NCBI GenBank assembly: GCA_002205965.3
Contig: NADL03000024.1
Span: 62,001 to 126,000, forward strand
Direction of reading: 5' to 3'
Length of the DNA: 64,000 bases
Origin: Kappaphycus alvarezii
Taxonomy: Eukaryota; Rhodophyta; Florideophyceae; Gigartinales; Solieriaceae
Of the stretch, positions 32,967 through 44,343 are shown piece after piece (the stretch's first letter is position 1; every line of letters begins with the position of its first letter). The notes under the pieces are model-generated. The model searched no databases, was not told where the DNA came from, and worked only from the letters and a program-made list of their open reading frames with translations. The translations under genes and the position numbers were made by a program.

Positions 32967-33851
32967 TGTTGGCGACCCGGGCGGAGAGGGGGTTTCTGTC
33001 GTTGTATCCTGTCTCTTCGTCCTCCCCTTCCACCAACGGTCAGCACTGTTTATATGGCAATCGCGGGTGTGGCCGACCGTTCCAGAACCACACTCCGTGA
33101 GGCCGGGAATAATTACAAAATAATAAAATACTGTACAAAATAATTAAAAATAACTCTAGAGTGCAGTAGCTGACAAAATAGAAAACTAAGAACCAAAAGC
33201 GTTATACAAATAGTCAAAAAGGGCAGGTTTTTGGTGACCCTTCAGGAGCAACCATCACCACCCCGGCCGCAGATGGAAGCCCGGCGCACCACATAGCAAG
33301 AACTTGGGGGTGACACAAGAACTCACTGCTCCCCTCTAACATCACGTTCCAGCTCCATACCCTCCGCTCCAAATATGTCCAACGCATCAACTCGAGCTCG
33401 GAACTGTCAACCGCCACGTCCAAACATCTCACCTTCATCTGCACGCGGTGCCGTCCCCGCTCTGAACACACGTCGATTCAGGGCAGCTAAAGCCTTCGCG
33501 ACTGCTTCATCCGTGTTAGTACGCGGGGGGTTCATACGGCTTTGGACCCATCCGAAAATCCCCCCGTGGACCACTACGATGGCAAAGACTAACCAAACCG
33601 CGAAGGAGTCAACGGGAGGAAGGGCGCCAAGCCGAGAGTTGATGGCGAAGGCGGCTCGGATACGGGCGGACAAACGTCTTCACCCACAGTATCTCTTGCC
33701 AAGATAGGGATGACGACACAATCCAAAAACAAGGAAATGCAACGTTACCAAATGCAATTCAACTATTCAACGACAGAATACCAGGTTAAGTTGGCAGATG
33801 AGGGCTCTTCTTAACTAACTTGTGACGGGGACGTTTCTTCTTCTGCCAACA
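32967..33851 (-). repeat. Putative LTR / 3' non-coding part, left arm
   Basis: The span begins TGTTGGC and ends GCCAACA, matching the TG...CA rule. It contains a 110-aa plus-strand frame (33,375-33,707) and overlapping minus-strand frames with a hydrophobic segment (FAVWLVFAIVVVHGG). No polypurine tract is next to this border; an alternative border starts near the complement of GGCAAAAAAAGG-TG. The LTR limits are therefore uncertain. Confidence 0.35.
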
Positions 33852-34169
33852 AGCGTCCTAGTCGGATTCTTCCAGTCTTTGACCGTTTCCGTTGATCGGA
33901 CACCTTTTTTTGCCTTCAAGCAGCCTCCATCTTGCAGTAGAAGTTTTCTAGAGTTTGAAAACATGACAAATTCAAATTGTATACAGATGATAAAGAAGGG
34001 ACAGAAGAATAAACAAGAACACATGGGACAAGCATAAGATAAATACGGGCCGTCGTCTAGAGGACGAACTCAGGAATTAATCCTGTAGGAAAAACGGGCG
34101 CAAAGAGTAGGGCACCAGGCGCCTCGCATGGATAGCTCGTCGGGAATGCCTACCCCCGTAAGAAATTAG

Positions 34170-34805
34170 CTAGTAAACAGGGTGAGCTGCTTTCCAAATG
34201 CAGCACGGTCCGAAGAAACGGAAATTGGAAGCCGGCCACTTAGCTGTGGACGTTAGGGCTTTTCCATGTGCGACCAAAACCCAGTCTCCAGGATTAAACT
34301 TCCGGGGTTGTACCGTCCCGATATCCACACCAAGCCGCAGCATCTGCATATCGACCCTCGTCGCGCGAAGTGCTAAGGTAGACAGCATCTCTAGCCGTCG
34401 ATGCTCTTCTGAAGGCTTTTATATCAACGAAGCGGGGTCAGCCGGGTCCATACGCGGTAACACTCCGAACATGAGTTGGAACGGGTAGGCACCTGTTCCA
34501 AGTTGTCGGCGGCGGTAGCCATAAAGTACTTAGGGGGGCCACTGTTCCCAGTCTGATCCCTGTTCAATCACCATCTTCTTTAATGCGTTCTTTATAGTGC
34601 GCACCATCCTTTCGGCTCGGCCGTTTGACATCGGAGCATAGGCCGGGGCGGTGCTCCACTCGTCTCCATTCTTCTCCATACAGTCGACGAGTGTAGCGGC
34701 GGTAAAACATCCAGCATTGTCAGATGCGACGGTCTTTGGCCAAAAAGTACCAAAGAGGGAAAGTTGATGAGGCCTACGAAGAATAGCCTCCGCGAGATCC
34801 GACAA
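34170..34805 (-). pseudogene. Gypsy integrase 3' part, left arm (family G2)
   Basis: The second half of a Ty3/gypsy integrase: TVASDNAGCFTAATL with the second catalytic Asp, YAPMSNGRAERMVRTIKNAL with the catalytic Glu, a stop after DWEQWPP, then in the next frames YGYRRRQLGTG and the C-terminal part RKFNPGDWVLVAHGKA (34,170-34,388). It differs from family G1. The first part of the core is missing here: sequence beyond 34,745 is unrelated to the right arm. Confidence 0.85.
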
Positions 34806-34974
34806 TCAAGGACAGTCCCGGGATTCTGAAGACATTCCACGACGAACTGGGACACATAGTGAGACAACAAAAAAATTCGTTATCGGCCGATATTAGTGGG
34901 CTTAAGTCCATCGGGACGTTCGAGAATACGTCAAGAGCTATGAGTGATGTCAAAAGACCAAGTATTTGATCCCT

Positions 34975-35762
34975 TACCGAACCAAGCTGTGCATTCTGCT
35001 CAATAATATCTTCGAAACCTACTCTATAGACTTCGCTGGACCATTTTCAAGGTCTAAAGTGGGAAAAAAAATTATTCTCATCGCCGTCGAGCATCCGACG
35101 GGCTGGCTGATTACCATGGCAACGGTGACCGCATCCGCAGAAGTATTGAGGGCATTTATAGAAAAAGAAATCATTTCCCTTCTTGGTCCCCCGAAGACCG
35201 TCGTATATCTGACAATGCTGGATGTTTTACCGCCGCTACACTCGTCGACTGTATGGAGAAGAATGGAGACGAGTGGAGCACCGCCCCGGCCTATGCTCCG
35301 ATGTCAAACGGCCGAGCCGAAAGGATGGTGCGCACTATAAAGAACGCATTAAAGAAGATGGTGATTGAACAGGGATCAGACTGGGAACAGTGGCCCCCCT
35401 AAGTACTTTATGGCTACCGCCGCCGACAACTTGGAACAGGTGCCTACCCGTTCCAACTCATGTTCGGAGTGTTACCGCGTATGGACCCGGCTGACCCCGC
35501 TTCGTTGATATAAAAGCCTTCAGAAGAGCATCGACGGCTAGAGATGCTGTCTACCTTAGCACTTCGCGCGACGAGGGTCGATATGCAGATGCTGCGGCTT
35601 GGTGTGGATATCGGGACGGTACAACCCCGGAAGTTTAATCCTGGAGACTGGGTTTTGGTCGCACATGGAAAAGCCCTAACGTCCACAGCTAAGTGGCCGG
35701 CTTCCAATTTCCGTTTCTTCGGACCGTGCTGCATTTGGAAAGCAGCTCACCCTGTTTACTAG
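34975..35762 (+). pseudogene. Gypsy integrase, right arm (family G2)
   Basis: Includes the start of the catalytic core absent from the left arm: YSIDFAGPFSRSKVGKKIIL with the first Asp, HPTGWLITMATVTASAEVLR and EIISLLGPPKTVV. It then repeats the left-arm sequence. Two bases near 35,205 shift the frame around the second Asp (VVYLTMLDV instead of VASDNAGC). The stop after DWEQWPP and the later stop are identical to those in the left arm. The C-terminal part is at 35,544-35,762. Confidence 0.85.
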
Positions 35763-36080
35763 CTAATTTCTTACGGGGGTAGGCATTCCCGACGAGCTAT
35801 CCATGCGAGGCGCCTGGTGCCCTACTCTTTGCGCCCGTTTTTCCTACAGGATTAATTCCTGAGTCCGTCCTCTAGACGACGGCCCGTATTTATCTTATGC
35901 TTGTCCCATGTGTTCTTGTTTATTCTTCTGTCCCTTCTTTATCATCTGTATACAATTTGAATTTGTCATGTTTTCAAACTCTAGAAAACTTCTACTGCAA
36001 GATGGAGGCTGCTTGAAGGCAAAAAAAGGTGTCCGATCAACGGAAACGGTCAAAGACTGGAAGAATCCGACTAGGACGCT

Positions 36081-36954
36081 TGTTGGCAGAAGAAGAAACG
36101 TCCCCGTCACAAGTTAGTTAAGAAGAGCCCTCATCTGCCAACTTAACCTGGTATTCTGTCGTTGAATAGTTGAATTGCATTTGGTAACGTTGCATTTCCT
36201 TGTTTTTGGATTGTGTCGTCATCCCTATCTTGGCAAGAGATACTGTGGGTGAAGACGTTTGTCCGCCCGTATCCGAGCCGCCTTCGCCATCAACTCTCGG
36301 CTTGGCGCCCTTCCTCCCGTTGACTCCTTCGCGGTTTGGTTAGTCTTTGCCATCGTAGTGGTCCACGGGGGATTTTCGGATGGGTCCAAAGCCGTATGAA
36401 CCCCCCCGCGTACTAACACGGATGAAGCAGTCGCGAAGGCTTTAGCTGCCCTGAATCGACGTTGTTTCAGAGCGGGGACGGCACCGCGTGCAGATGAAGG
36501 TGAGATGTTTGGACGTGGCGGTTGACAGTTCCGAGCTCGAGTTGATGCGTTGGACATATTTGGAGCGGAGGGTATGGAGCTGGAACGTGATGTTAGAGGG
36601 GAGCAGTGAGTTCTTGTGTCACCCCCAAGTTCTTGCTATGTGGTGCGCCGGCTTCCATCTGCGGCCGGGTGGTGATGGTTGCTCCTGAAGGGTCACCAAA
36701 AACCTGCCCTTTTTTGACTATTTGTATAACGCTTTTGGTTCTTAGTTTTCTATTTTGTCAGCTACTGCACTCTAGAGTTATTTTAATTATTTTGTACAGT
36801 ATTTTATTTATTTTGTAATTATTCCCGGCCTCGCGGAGTGTGGTTCTGGAACGGTCGGCCACACCCGCGATTGCCATATAAACAGTGCTGACCGTTGGTG
36901 GAAGGGAGGACGAAGAGACAGGATACAACGACGTCTCCGCCCGGGTCGCCAACA
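36081..36954 (+). repeat. Putative LTR / 3' non-coding part, right arm
   Basis: Reverse complement of 32,967-33,851, with TGTTGGC at the start and GCCAACA at the end. About 30 bases beyond the end are still shared by both arms (CTTTTAAAATTTTTTCC), so the arms do not stop exactly at an LTR edge. Confidence 0.35.
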
Positions 36955-37123
36955 CTTTTAAAATTTTTTCCACTTCCGGTCCTATCAACACTCCCGCCAT
37001 TGGCGCGATGCGGTGCGTCGTATAAACAATTACGAATTCCAACTACATTACGCAAGTTAAATGATTAAAACCGCGAACCAAGCAAGCGAAAATTCACATC
37101 GGTGCGAGTGCAGATGGGGGTAC

Positions 37124-37426
37124 TGTCTCGCTATCCCGCGACTGTTGATTGTAGTTGTAAGGGTGTACAATCAACCTTATTTGATCAGCTGCAAGCAAAA
37201 TGGGGAGGTGAATAAATTTTTTAATGACGAGAAGGGTCGACGCGGTGGCGTGAGCGTGGCTACGCATTCCATAGAAATCTAACGTAGCGCTTCTCAATGG
37301 TGGTGGACCTTTTTTGGCGAGTGGCGGGAGGGAACCGGGTATCACAGATATTAAGCCATAGAAGTACAGCCAGTGCTGCGCCTCAAAGAACGAGCAGGCA
37401 GTTGTGAATTACAGTGTAAAAAGACA
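37124..37426 (-). repeat. 3' LTR of copia C1
   Basis: 303 bp from TGTCTCGCTATCCCGCGACT to AAAAAGACA, with inverted ends TGTCT/AGACA. It shares long blocks with the other LTR, including AAGGGTGTACAATCAACCTT and GGCGGGAGGGAACCGG. Confidence 0.93.
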
Positions 37427-37434
37427 CTCCTCCC
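37427..37434 (-). promoter_or_regulatory. Polypurine tract of copia C1
   Basis: On the minus strand GGGAGGAG lies immediately upstream of the 3' LTR. This is where plus-strand DNA synthesis is normally primed. Confidence 0.75.
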
Positions 37435-37604
37435 AATGCCAAATATTGTGCTTTGCATGCACTGTACAGTAAAAAACTGAGTCCATCACTTGCGAACGTC
37501 ACTTTGCGCTCAACCCCGGCCATGATCAACGGCTAATCTTCCGGGGGATGCCTGATTGATCGCACTGACCCCTTCCTCTATCTTTTAGTTGTTTTCTTGC
37601 CACT

Positions 37605-38830
37605 ATGGTGCAAGAAATGGATGACGCGGTGCTCAAAGAGCTATTATAAGCGCTGGACCACAGAGCTTTGGCCCAGAGCCCGATGCTCCAAGCCCGATTA
37701 AGCGACCTCGTTTTCGCGACATATCTGAAGACATTTTGCCTCCCGTTTCGAAGCCTACAGTGCCAGTACCAGCCGAGGCAGCAGACAGTCCAAAAAACGG
37801 AAGCAGTGCAGTATAAAACCACACCAGAACTGATGCAGATATCGATGGGGAACGGTCTCTCCATTCGTTATGGGCAGCCCACAAATTGAAATCGAGGAAA
37901 TATCCGATCGGCTTTCATGGGAGGGTAAACAACGGATAAAACTAGTAGTAGAAAGGACCCGATATGAGATTGAAAGTATCGTGTACGGCAACGGTATGCA
38001 AGTCGGTGACCAGACATTGGAAAAAGGAACCTGGTATGGCTGCCAGACCTCCGTGAACGATGCCATGGGATACTTTGAAATTGCGCACAAATCACTGACA
38101 CTCCCTGACTGTGGGTCAAGGCCAGTTGCCTTTCCAGTACGGGCGCTAACAAGAGTCTAAATCGGACTCCCAGTGAGTATGCAGTATCTCCGAGGCGGAC
38201 GTTGAGGGCGGTGTTCGTGGGCAGTTTACAAACCATTATGTCTGGAAAATATCTCGGGCTTCTGCAAGAGGCACCGGTGTTGCAGTAATCACTAGAGGAT
38301 GGCCTGGAAGTCGAGGTCCGAATCCAGATCTTGTGAAATACAGAATTGCAAATTGTACTGATCTCATCCTGTAGGCTGGAAAACTGGATTGTGTCCCGGC
38401 ACCAATAGTGAACGGTGTCCAATACTTTCGCGGAATGTCTTTGGTTGAATGTTCGAAGAGGGAGTTACTTTGTCAACAATTAAGCCAAGAAATATGGGGC
38501 AAGTAGGGGTAATGGTGCAAAGTCTTGGTTCGGCCTTGCATTGCGTAAACCAAGTTTTCGAAAAGAGATGCACAGAAATAGGAAGCATCATGCGTTCAAT
38601 ATGGTTGGCGGACTAGAGCATGGAATATGGCTAGTGAGGCTTTTCGAAACTCCGGTTGCCGTTTCGACCATTGCATCCTTGTTAATGCGAACAAGGGAAT
38701 CATATTGGATCCAGCAGGGACCTTCGTAATCCGTTTGTGCCCAGATAGTTTGCGAATGTGTGCTGGGCTAGACTTGAATAATCTCGAGTTGGCGGAGGCT
38801 AGGCAGATAGTAAAGCAAAACAAAATGTGA
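37605..38830 (+). pseudogene. Antisense accessory coding region of copia C1
   Basis: Within the element but on the opposite strand, coding-like segments run from ATG at 37,605 (MVQEMDDAVLKELL) to the stop after 38,827, through several frames. They are a Pro-rich part with a basic patch (PSPIKRPRFRDISEDILPP), a helical part at 37,870-38,160 (EISDRLSWEGKQRIKLVVER; then GTWYGCQTSVNDAMGYFEIA), a part at about 38,200-38,360 (GGVRGQFTNHYVWKIS), and a C-terminal part (38,627-38,830) with CRFDHCILVNANKGIILDPA. The pair of motifs, (C/S)VNDAMGYF followed later by DHCILVN...ILDPA, is reminiscent of the Cys and His boxes of papain-fold peptidases, with Ser (TCC) where Cys (TGC) would be. This is a guess; no family was recognised. 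At least four frameshifts or stops. Confidence 0.5.
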
Positions 38831-38844
38831 AGTAAATCGGTTCT

Positions 38845-39480
38845 TCACTTCACTGCTTCAGACCTGACTATCCATTGATCCGGTACGACATTAATTTCTC
38901 CGATACCAATAAAATTCCTTAGCACGGCTTGGGATATCGCTTTTGTCAGTCCGTCGGCGACATTGTTACGATTGCGAACAAAAAACGATATCAGAGATAA
39001 CTCTATCGCGAAAAACTTCCCTTGCGGCAGCGATGTACAGCATCGTACGTTTCTCCGAAGTGCATGAACCTTTGGAAATAACATAGAACAGGCTTTTGCT
39101 GTCGGTGAAAAGTTGTACTGGGATGGGGTTGCCCAGCACCTTTCCAAGCTCTTGCGAGAGGGAAACCGCCACATCGAACATATCGCTAAACGCGATGACC
39201 TCAGCTGACATAGCGGATCTTGTGATTCGCCTTGACTTTTACAAATTGAAAGAGACAGGGCCACTCATCCTCTATTGTATCCAAGGAAAACAATGCACCC
39301 TCATTGCGAAGATAATGCAGTGTTGCTAGCAAACGAGGGATCGGAAAACCAGTCAAACTTCAACGACTGGCGATCGAGCTTCGCATCCTAAGTTTGACCC
39401 TGTGGTCAACGGCGTACTTGATAGCTTTGTTGATCCTACGAATGAAAACGCCCTCTCGCTCATCAAACATACTTTCCGTG
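38845..39480 (-). pseudogene. Copia C1 RNase H
   Basis: Copia-type RNase H: SAEVIAFSDMFDVAVSL, PIPVQLFTDSKSLFYVISKG with the catalytic TDSK, KRTMLYIAAAREVFRDR, then after a frameshift NNVADGLTKAISQAVLRNF and the tail DQWIVR. The catalytic Asp and Glu positions remain readable. It ends about 10 bases from the convergent accessory region. Confidence 0.92.
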
Positions 39481-39499
39481 ACTTTTCCGAGCTGCGAGA

Positions 39500-40400
39500 T
39501 CCCAAATAGACACTCCGGTCAGGAGTTTGACAACCAAGCGAGTTTCATGCGCATCGACCGGAAATGCTTATATGACGCATCATTTGGTAGGCACTCCAGC
39601 TTCTTCAAGTAGGAGCTTGGGTCAATTATGAAATCTCCGTTATCATCTTGGTCGAGAATAAAGCCAGTGAACTCAGTCAGAAGAGAGATATCATCCGCTG
39701 TTTCGAAAAGTTCCTTGGTTTTGGTCCGATATTTGCTTGAAATAACCGTCACCGGACCTTAGTAGATCGTCAACGTAGTTTCTACTAAGAAACTTAAGCA
39801 AACCGTCGGCGAGGAGGTAGAATGATGCGGGATCCATCCGAAAAGGATTCATTTGAAGTTCTTGTCGATGGTGTTTATCAAGAGTAGAATGCCATAGGTC
39901 GCCTGCATCGCGCAGTCCATGAAGTGGGCGGAGAAGTTCGAGGCATTTTTCTGGGCCTAGAATGGTTTATCAATGAATAAATGGCGCGCAAGAGGTTCAG
40001 CAGACTGCAAGTAAGCCTGCGAGATATCAGACGCCCAAACATCCCAACCAAAAGCTGCTGCTAGGGCAAGTAGCAAGCTTACAGATTGGGGTTGTAGAGT
40101 GGCTGAGAAATGAGTCATTAGATTCTTCCTTTGCCCTTGTGCCCGCCAATGACATATCTTGCCTTGTGCTTGAACTTTCCATCAACTGTCGATTTAAATG
40201 CCAACACGAAACATCCTGGGAGCACAGTGCCATCTCGAGGTAATTCTTCTTTGAGGAAAACTTTGAAAGTTCCCCGCTCTAGTAGTGCTCTTATTTCCTT
40301 TCTCTTCGCTTCTTCAATTTCTGGGCTGGTGGATCGATCATCTCGTTCTTCGATGATCTCTGTTGCAATGATATCAATGGCCTACGGTTTCTTGATCTTC
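39500..40400 (-). pseudogene. Copia C1 reverse transcriptase
   Basis: RVT_2-type RT. The N-terminal linker and fingers are at 40,400-40,100: EIRALLERGTFKVFLKEELP, then HKARYVIGGHKGKE. The C-terminal part is at 39,519-39,752 (GFILDQDDNGDFIIDPSSYL, FRSMRMKLAWLSNS). The middle is broken: stretches matching the palm, including SQAYLQSAEPLARH around 39,965-40,040, are in shifted frames, and the YxDD box is near 39.75-39.80 kb in another frame. Confidence 0.85.
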
Positions 40401-40468
40401 GCCAAACCGTTTTCAAGGACCACCATAAACGACTGCGATAACCAATCAGGGTTGAGATATGGTTTCTC

Positions 40469-41600
40469 TTATGCTGTATTGAATGGTCGTGTAGGGCTAT
40501 GCGGTTGGTCCCGGGCGAGTAATAGCCTCTGTTGATAGTTCGCGCCTTCTACTGCAAAAGGTCCTATGCATTCCCTGATGCGGTTGTTAATATGCTTTTC
40601 CCGCCACACAAGTACGTTTTCCCAGTGATAGCTGCGATCAGATGAGGGAAGTACAGCATGGCGAAGGGCAAGTCCAAGTTTCAACCCAGCAATTTGGCTC
40701 CATCTCCTTACGAGCAAGCTGGGGGTTTCTGCTCGTTCGGTCAGGGTTGAGCGATTGGATCTCGGGTCCGATGTTACTAAAATCTGTGGGAATTCTCCGA
40801 ATACGAGCGCGGATGGCACAAGTCCTTCTGGGACAAGGATATCATTCCTTGACTTCACGGCACAGGCAAAGGGTTTCGTTTGTCCACATTTGGTCGAGCA
40901 GCCTTGATCTTACGAAACGTGGTTCGGAGAGGTTCGTGGTACCGCTCTCCTAAACTGAGGCTTGAATTGGCTTCAACTCCTGTTTTACCGACAGCGACAT
41001 CAGAAAAATCGTGCCAGGTACATGAATTTATCCCTTAACTGAGACCCTTGATCAGTAAGTATCTTAATTGGGAGCCCTGTGTCCACAACTGCCCAGAATT
41101 CGATAATTGTCGTCCAAATGTCCTCAATAGAGACGGTTAGAAGGAATCGGGCGGCATTGAATCGCGTTCCTCCACCAACAATGTGAAGTACTGGTTCGCC
41201 ATCAATGTACATGATATCAATGATAACGCATTTGTTAAACTTACCATTCTCCGCTCCCATAGTAACCCGAAACCTTGTCGGAGCGGGCTGAATCCTTTGG
41301 CAAGGGTCACAGCGCTCTGAAAATTCCTGGAGTGTTTTCAGCGTTTCTCGTGTGGCCTCCTCTGGACAAGATCTTTTGATAAAGTCATATAGCTTCCTTG
41401 CAGTGGACGAAATAATTTTCGGTGAAGCTTCGATAATTCCGCTCGAGTGAAATGAATATCACTAGAGACTCGGATCGGTACGTAAAGATGCGAACTACTT
41501 GATCTGATCATGAGGATAGACCACTCGTCAAAATAGATGGTGTGACCTTCATCAGTGACATGTGTTATCCGTCTGACGAGTCTCTTTGACACATACATGG
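40469..41600 (-). pseudogene. Copia C1 integrase
   Basis: A zinc-finger remnant with FSERCDPCQRIQ is at about 41,290-41,330. The catalytic core at 41,000-41,260 carries NKCVIIDIMYIDGEPVLHIV with the first Asp and PIKILTDQGSQLRDKF with the second. The C-terminal region at 40,469-40,858 is of the type following copia integrases: GLVPSALVFGEFPQIL, then VLVWREKHINNRIRECIGPF. A frameshift separates core and tail. The N-terminal lead-in is at 41,338-41,598. Confidence 0.9.
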
Positions 41601-42041
41601 GGTGAAAGAAGCGGTTCTCATAGCATCCAATACAAGGAGTGCTGGAATATCTGCATCTTCAATTTCCAACGTAGCTGTTATACTTGGAACACCAGTTTGT
41701 ACATCGATGGGTAGAGATATTCTGCCGAGTGAAGTATATGAAGCGTCAGCAAAGCGGAAATGATTCCTCGAAGGTACAAAAATTTTGTGGTGCATTCCAA
41801 GATCATGACAAATTCTGCTCAGTTCTTTTCTACCGACTACCAATGACGGTGCTCCGGTATCACATAACATGACCAAGGGACGTGTACAACGTGTTTCAGA
41901 TTTGAGGCTTCCCACGAACACATCGGTCATGTACACATCTCTCCATGTCTGCACTTTGATACCATAACATGGCTTACTTCGGCGACACGGGCGCGCGTAA
42001 CGTGCTTGACGTTTTATTGCAACTCCCTGCCGCCGAGACAA
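41565..42041 (-). pseudogene. Copia C1 aspartic protease
   Basis: A 158-aa frame with the active site VMLCDTGAPSLVVGRKELSR, so the DTG triad is intact. The following strands (FRFADASYTSLGRISLPIDV and ITATLEIEDADIPALLVLDA) fit the retropepsin fold. The frame is open, but it is cut off from gag upstream by frameshifts. Confidence 0.85.
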
Positions 42042-42329
42042 AAATACATCCAGGAATCATCCTGTGCAGTTGAAGACTGAGCCATCTTTGAAGAAAGCTG
42101 TGTGACATGGATGGATCTGTCAGCAGATTCGATGTCATCATGCTCCAAGCTATCAGCATTGGCCAAGTGCGCGCCAAATTATTCCAATTAAGTTTCATCA
42201 TCGGGGTTCTCGCTGGCATCAGAGTCAGTGCTATCGTTTGCCTAACTTTCTTCCTGCTCTCTTATATTGTCAGCGAGAAATGTGAACTGAAGTTCCCCAC
42301 GTTCGAGGCGGCGACGAGTATGAGGAGCA

Positions 42330-43960
42330 AGTGATTCCCTTCTAAAGCGATGTTTGGGGTTCACGGTTCCCCACATCGAATACACTCGCTACGCCTACGA
42401 GCCTCCTCAAAATATTTTTCAAGAGGGGCGGTCCGAACGACTCGAAGTAATTATTCTAGTATTTAAACTCGTGACATCGCGGCGGTATTGTTGAGGGTTG
42501 CGACCACGCCTCATCCTGTGTGTTCCATCTCTCTCGCAAAACCGCGGTTTTCACCTGTAATTTGGTTCAACTGGCGCAAGTTCTGAATTGATTCATGTAG
42601 TGTGGTGACAACCTTATTGAAGGAATAGTTCTGAGAGGTTATACTCTGAATAGGGATCTTTGACCACTCTTGATACTCCGTCACTGCATTTCGCAAGAAG
42701 TGCATTTTGTGAGAATAGGTGCGGAAGTCCGGAGGACATTGTGGGGTGAGCTCGTTGATGTGATAAACCACCTTAATGAGCCCTTTGGATGCATCTCTTA
42801 TTCCTTTGCTATGCATGAAGGACTTGAGGCGGAGTGTCTCGAGTGAACCCTTCACCTGGATCTGCCTCGCATTACTAAGGTATTCTGCGGTCATGATCTT
42901 AACAATATCACCATAATTCATTGCATTTCTGCAGTTTTCTAAGAAGAAGCGCCTCGCAGCACCCTCCATAATGTGCAAGAAGAAGTCGAACCTTTGGGCG
43001 GGAGATAGTTTGTACTGCCTAGCACAAATCCCGGACATCTGGAGAATCTCGTTGATTTCCTGAGTGATGTCCCCTGTGAATTTGATCTTCTTGAAAATTT
43101 GTTGTACATATTTCACCTTGCGAGATTCTTCCGGTCCACTGTCATTATGTCGACCATTTACATTATTGAGGAATTGACCCGGACACGGATACGAATACCT
43201 TCCCTGGATACGTTCATCATTTCCATGATTATCCACTTGGTCTCTAGCTGGACCACCAGAAAGTGGCGCAGCACCACCAACACTCGGATCAAATAATGTT
43301 CGCCGAGGGATTCCGATCGCTCCAGCCTATCCATTGCCTGGATCTTGAGGAAACTGCGTCAAATTGCGACACCTATTATTTACCATATTTTCATTTTCTT
43401 TACTCGGCGGATATTCAAAGCGGATGCTGGATCCACGACTTTCCTTAAACTTATATATAACGCCTTGAGTGATTTCATGCGCACAATTCACGAGAATACA
43501 TAGCCAAATAATCGTTCGGATAGATTTCTCATTCTTATCCGTCTCTGAAATCCTGACACTGTCGATAAACTGACTTTTAATCTCCTCGAATCTATAAATT
43601 TCAGCTACTTTGAATTCCAGCTACTTTAAATAATACTTTGACGGGAAACATCTGCATGGAAAAGAAATATTCACCGAAGATAAACTGCTGAGCAGGGGGA
43701 AGGTCAGCCATGTACTCTGCGACATCATTAGGATCTGGTAGTCCATAAGAAGCTCCAGACGCCGAGCTGGAAGGCGGATATGGCATAGCGAAAAACTCCA
43801 CGGTTGATTTCGCGGCATTCAAAATCTGAAGAGGAATTCAACCACCCAAGGAAGACGTGGATATCATTCTGAGGATCTGATCGCACCTATGCTTGAATTG
43901 TTGCGAGAGAGCGGCGTCATTGTAAATGATACGAATGACTTCTTGTGTGGTTCACGATGT
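42330..43960 (-). pseudogene. Copia C1 gag
   Basis: The main part is an open 241-aa frame (42,511-43,236) with helical capsid-like sequence (AQRFDFFLHIMEGAARRFFL, AEYLSNARQIQVKGSLETLR). An N-terminal piece is at 43,601-43,822 (STVEFFAMPYPPSSSASGAS, DVAEYMADLPPAQQF). A zinc knuckle at 42,345-42,384 begins CIRCGEP, but the rest is frameshifted. It starts just inside the 5' LTR. Confidence 0.8.
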
Positions 43961-44049
43961 GACCTCGATATGAAACGGGATGAATACAATAGCGAAAGGC
44001 TTGTCACCGTTGAGTCGTGTCAATAGATAGCAGGAAAACGAATCCGGAT

Positions 44050-44343
44050 TGTCTTGTTATCCCGCGACTATTGAATGCTGTTATAAGGGTGTACAATCAA
44101 CCTTATTGATCAGCTTCAAGCACAATGGGTGGGTGAATAAAGTTTTTTTACTGATGAGAAGGGCCGACGCGTGGCGTGAGCTCGGTGGGAATCTAACGTA
44201 GCGGTATTTCTCAATGGTAGTGGAACTTTTTTTGGTGAATGGCGGGAGGGAACCGGTATCACAGATATTAAACCATGCAGATACAGCCAGTGCTGGGTCT
44301 CAAGAAAGCAGCAGGCAGTTGTACATTACAATATAAAACAACA
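44050..44343 (-). repeat. 5' LTR of copia C1
   Basis: About 294 bp, TGTCTTGTTATCCCGCGACT to AACAACA, collinear with the LTR at 37,124-37,426 and followed by the GGTAC duplication. The bases just inside (minus strand ATCCGGATTCG...) do not begin TGG, so the primer-binding site is not of the common type or is mutated. Confidence 0.92.

Larger units (their letters stand above)
32941..36985. repeat. Large inverted repeat, two ~1.8-kb arms
   Basis: The left arm (32,941-about 34,742) and right arm (about 35,196-36,985) are reverse complements with few differences (for example AACACACGTCG against the complement of CGACGTTGTTTCAG). They are separated by about 450 bp of unpaired sequence. Each arm holds the 3' half of the same gypsy element, with the integrase 5' ends facing the centre. 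The arms share the same nonsense codons, so the duplication happened after the element had decayed. Confidence 0.93.

Noticed and set aside
33375..33707. 110-aa frame in the LTR-like part of the palindrome, mirrored at 36,225-36,557
   Set aside because: There are overlapping open frames on both strands, no domain, and the right-arm copy is frameshifted. Its presence twice is due to the inverted repeat, not to conservation.
37868..38422. 184-aa open minus-strand frame inside the copia element
   Set aside because: It has no motif; the plus-strand segments over the same DNA read more like protein. It was kept out as a shadow, though the choice is not certain.
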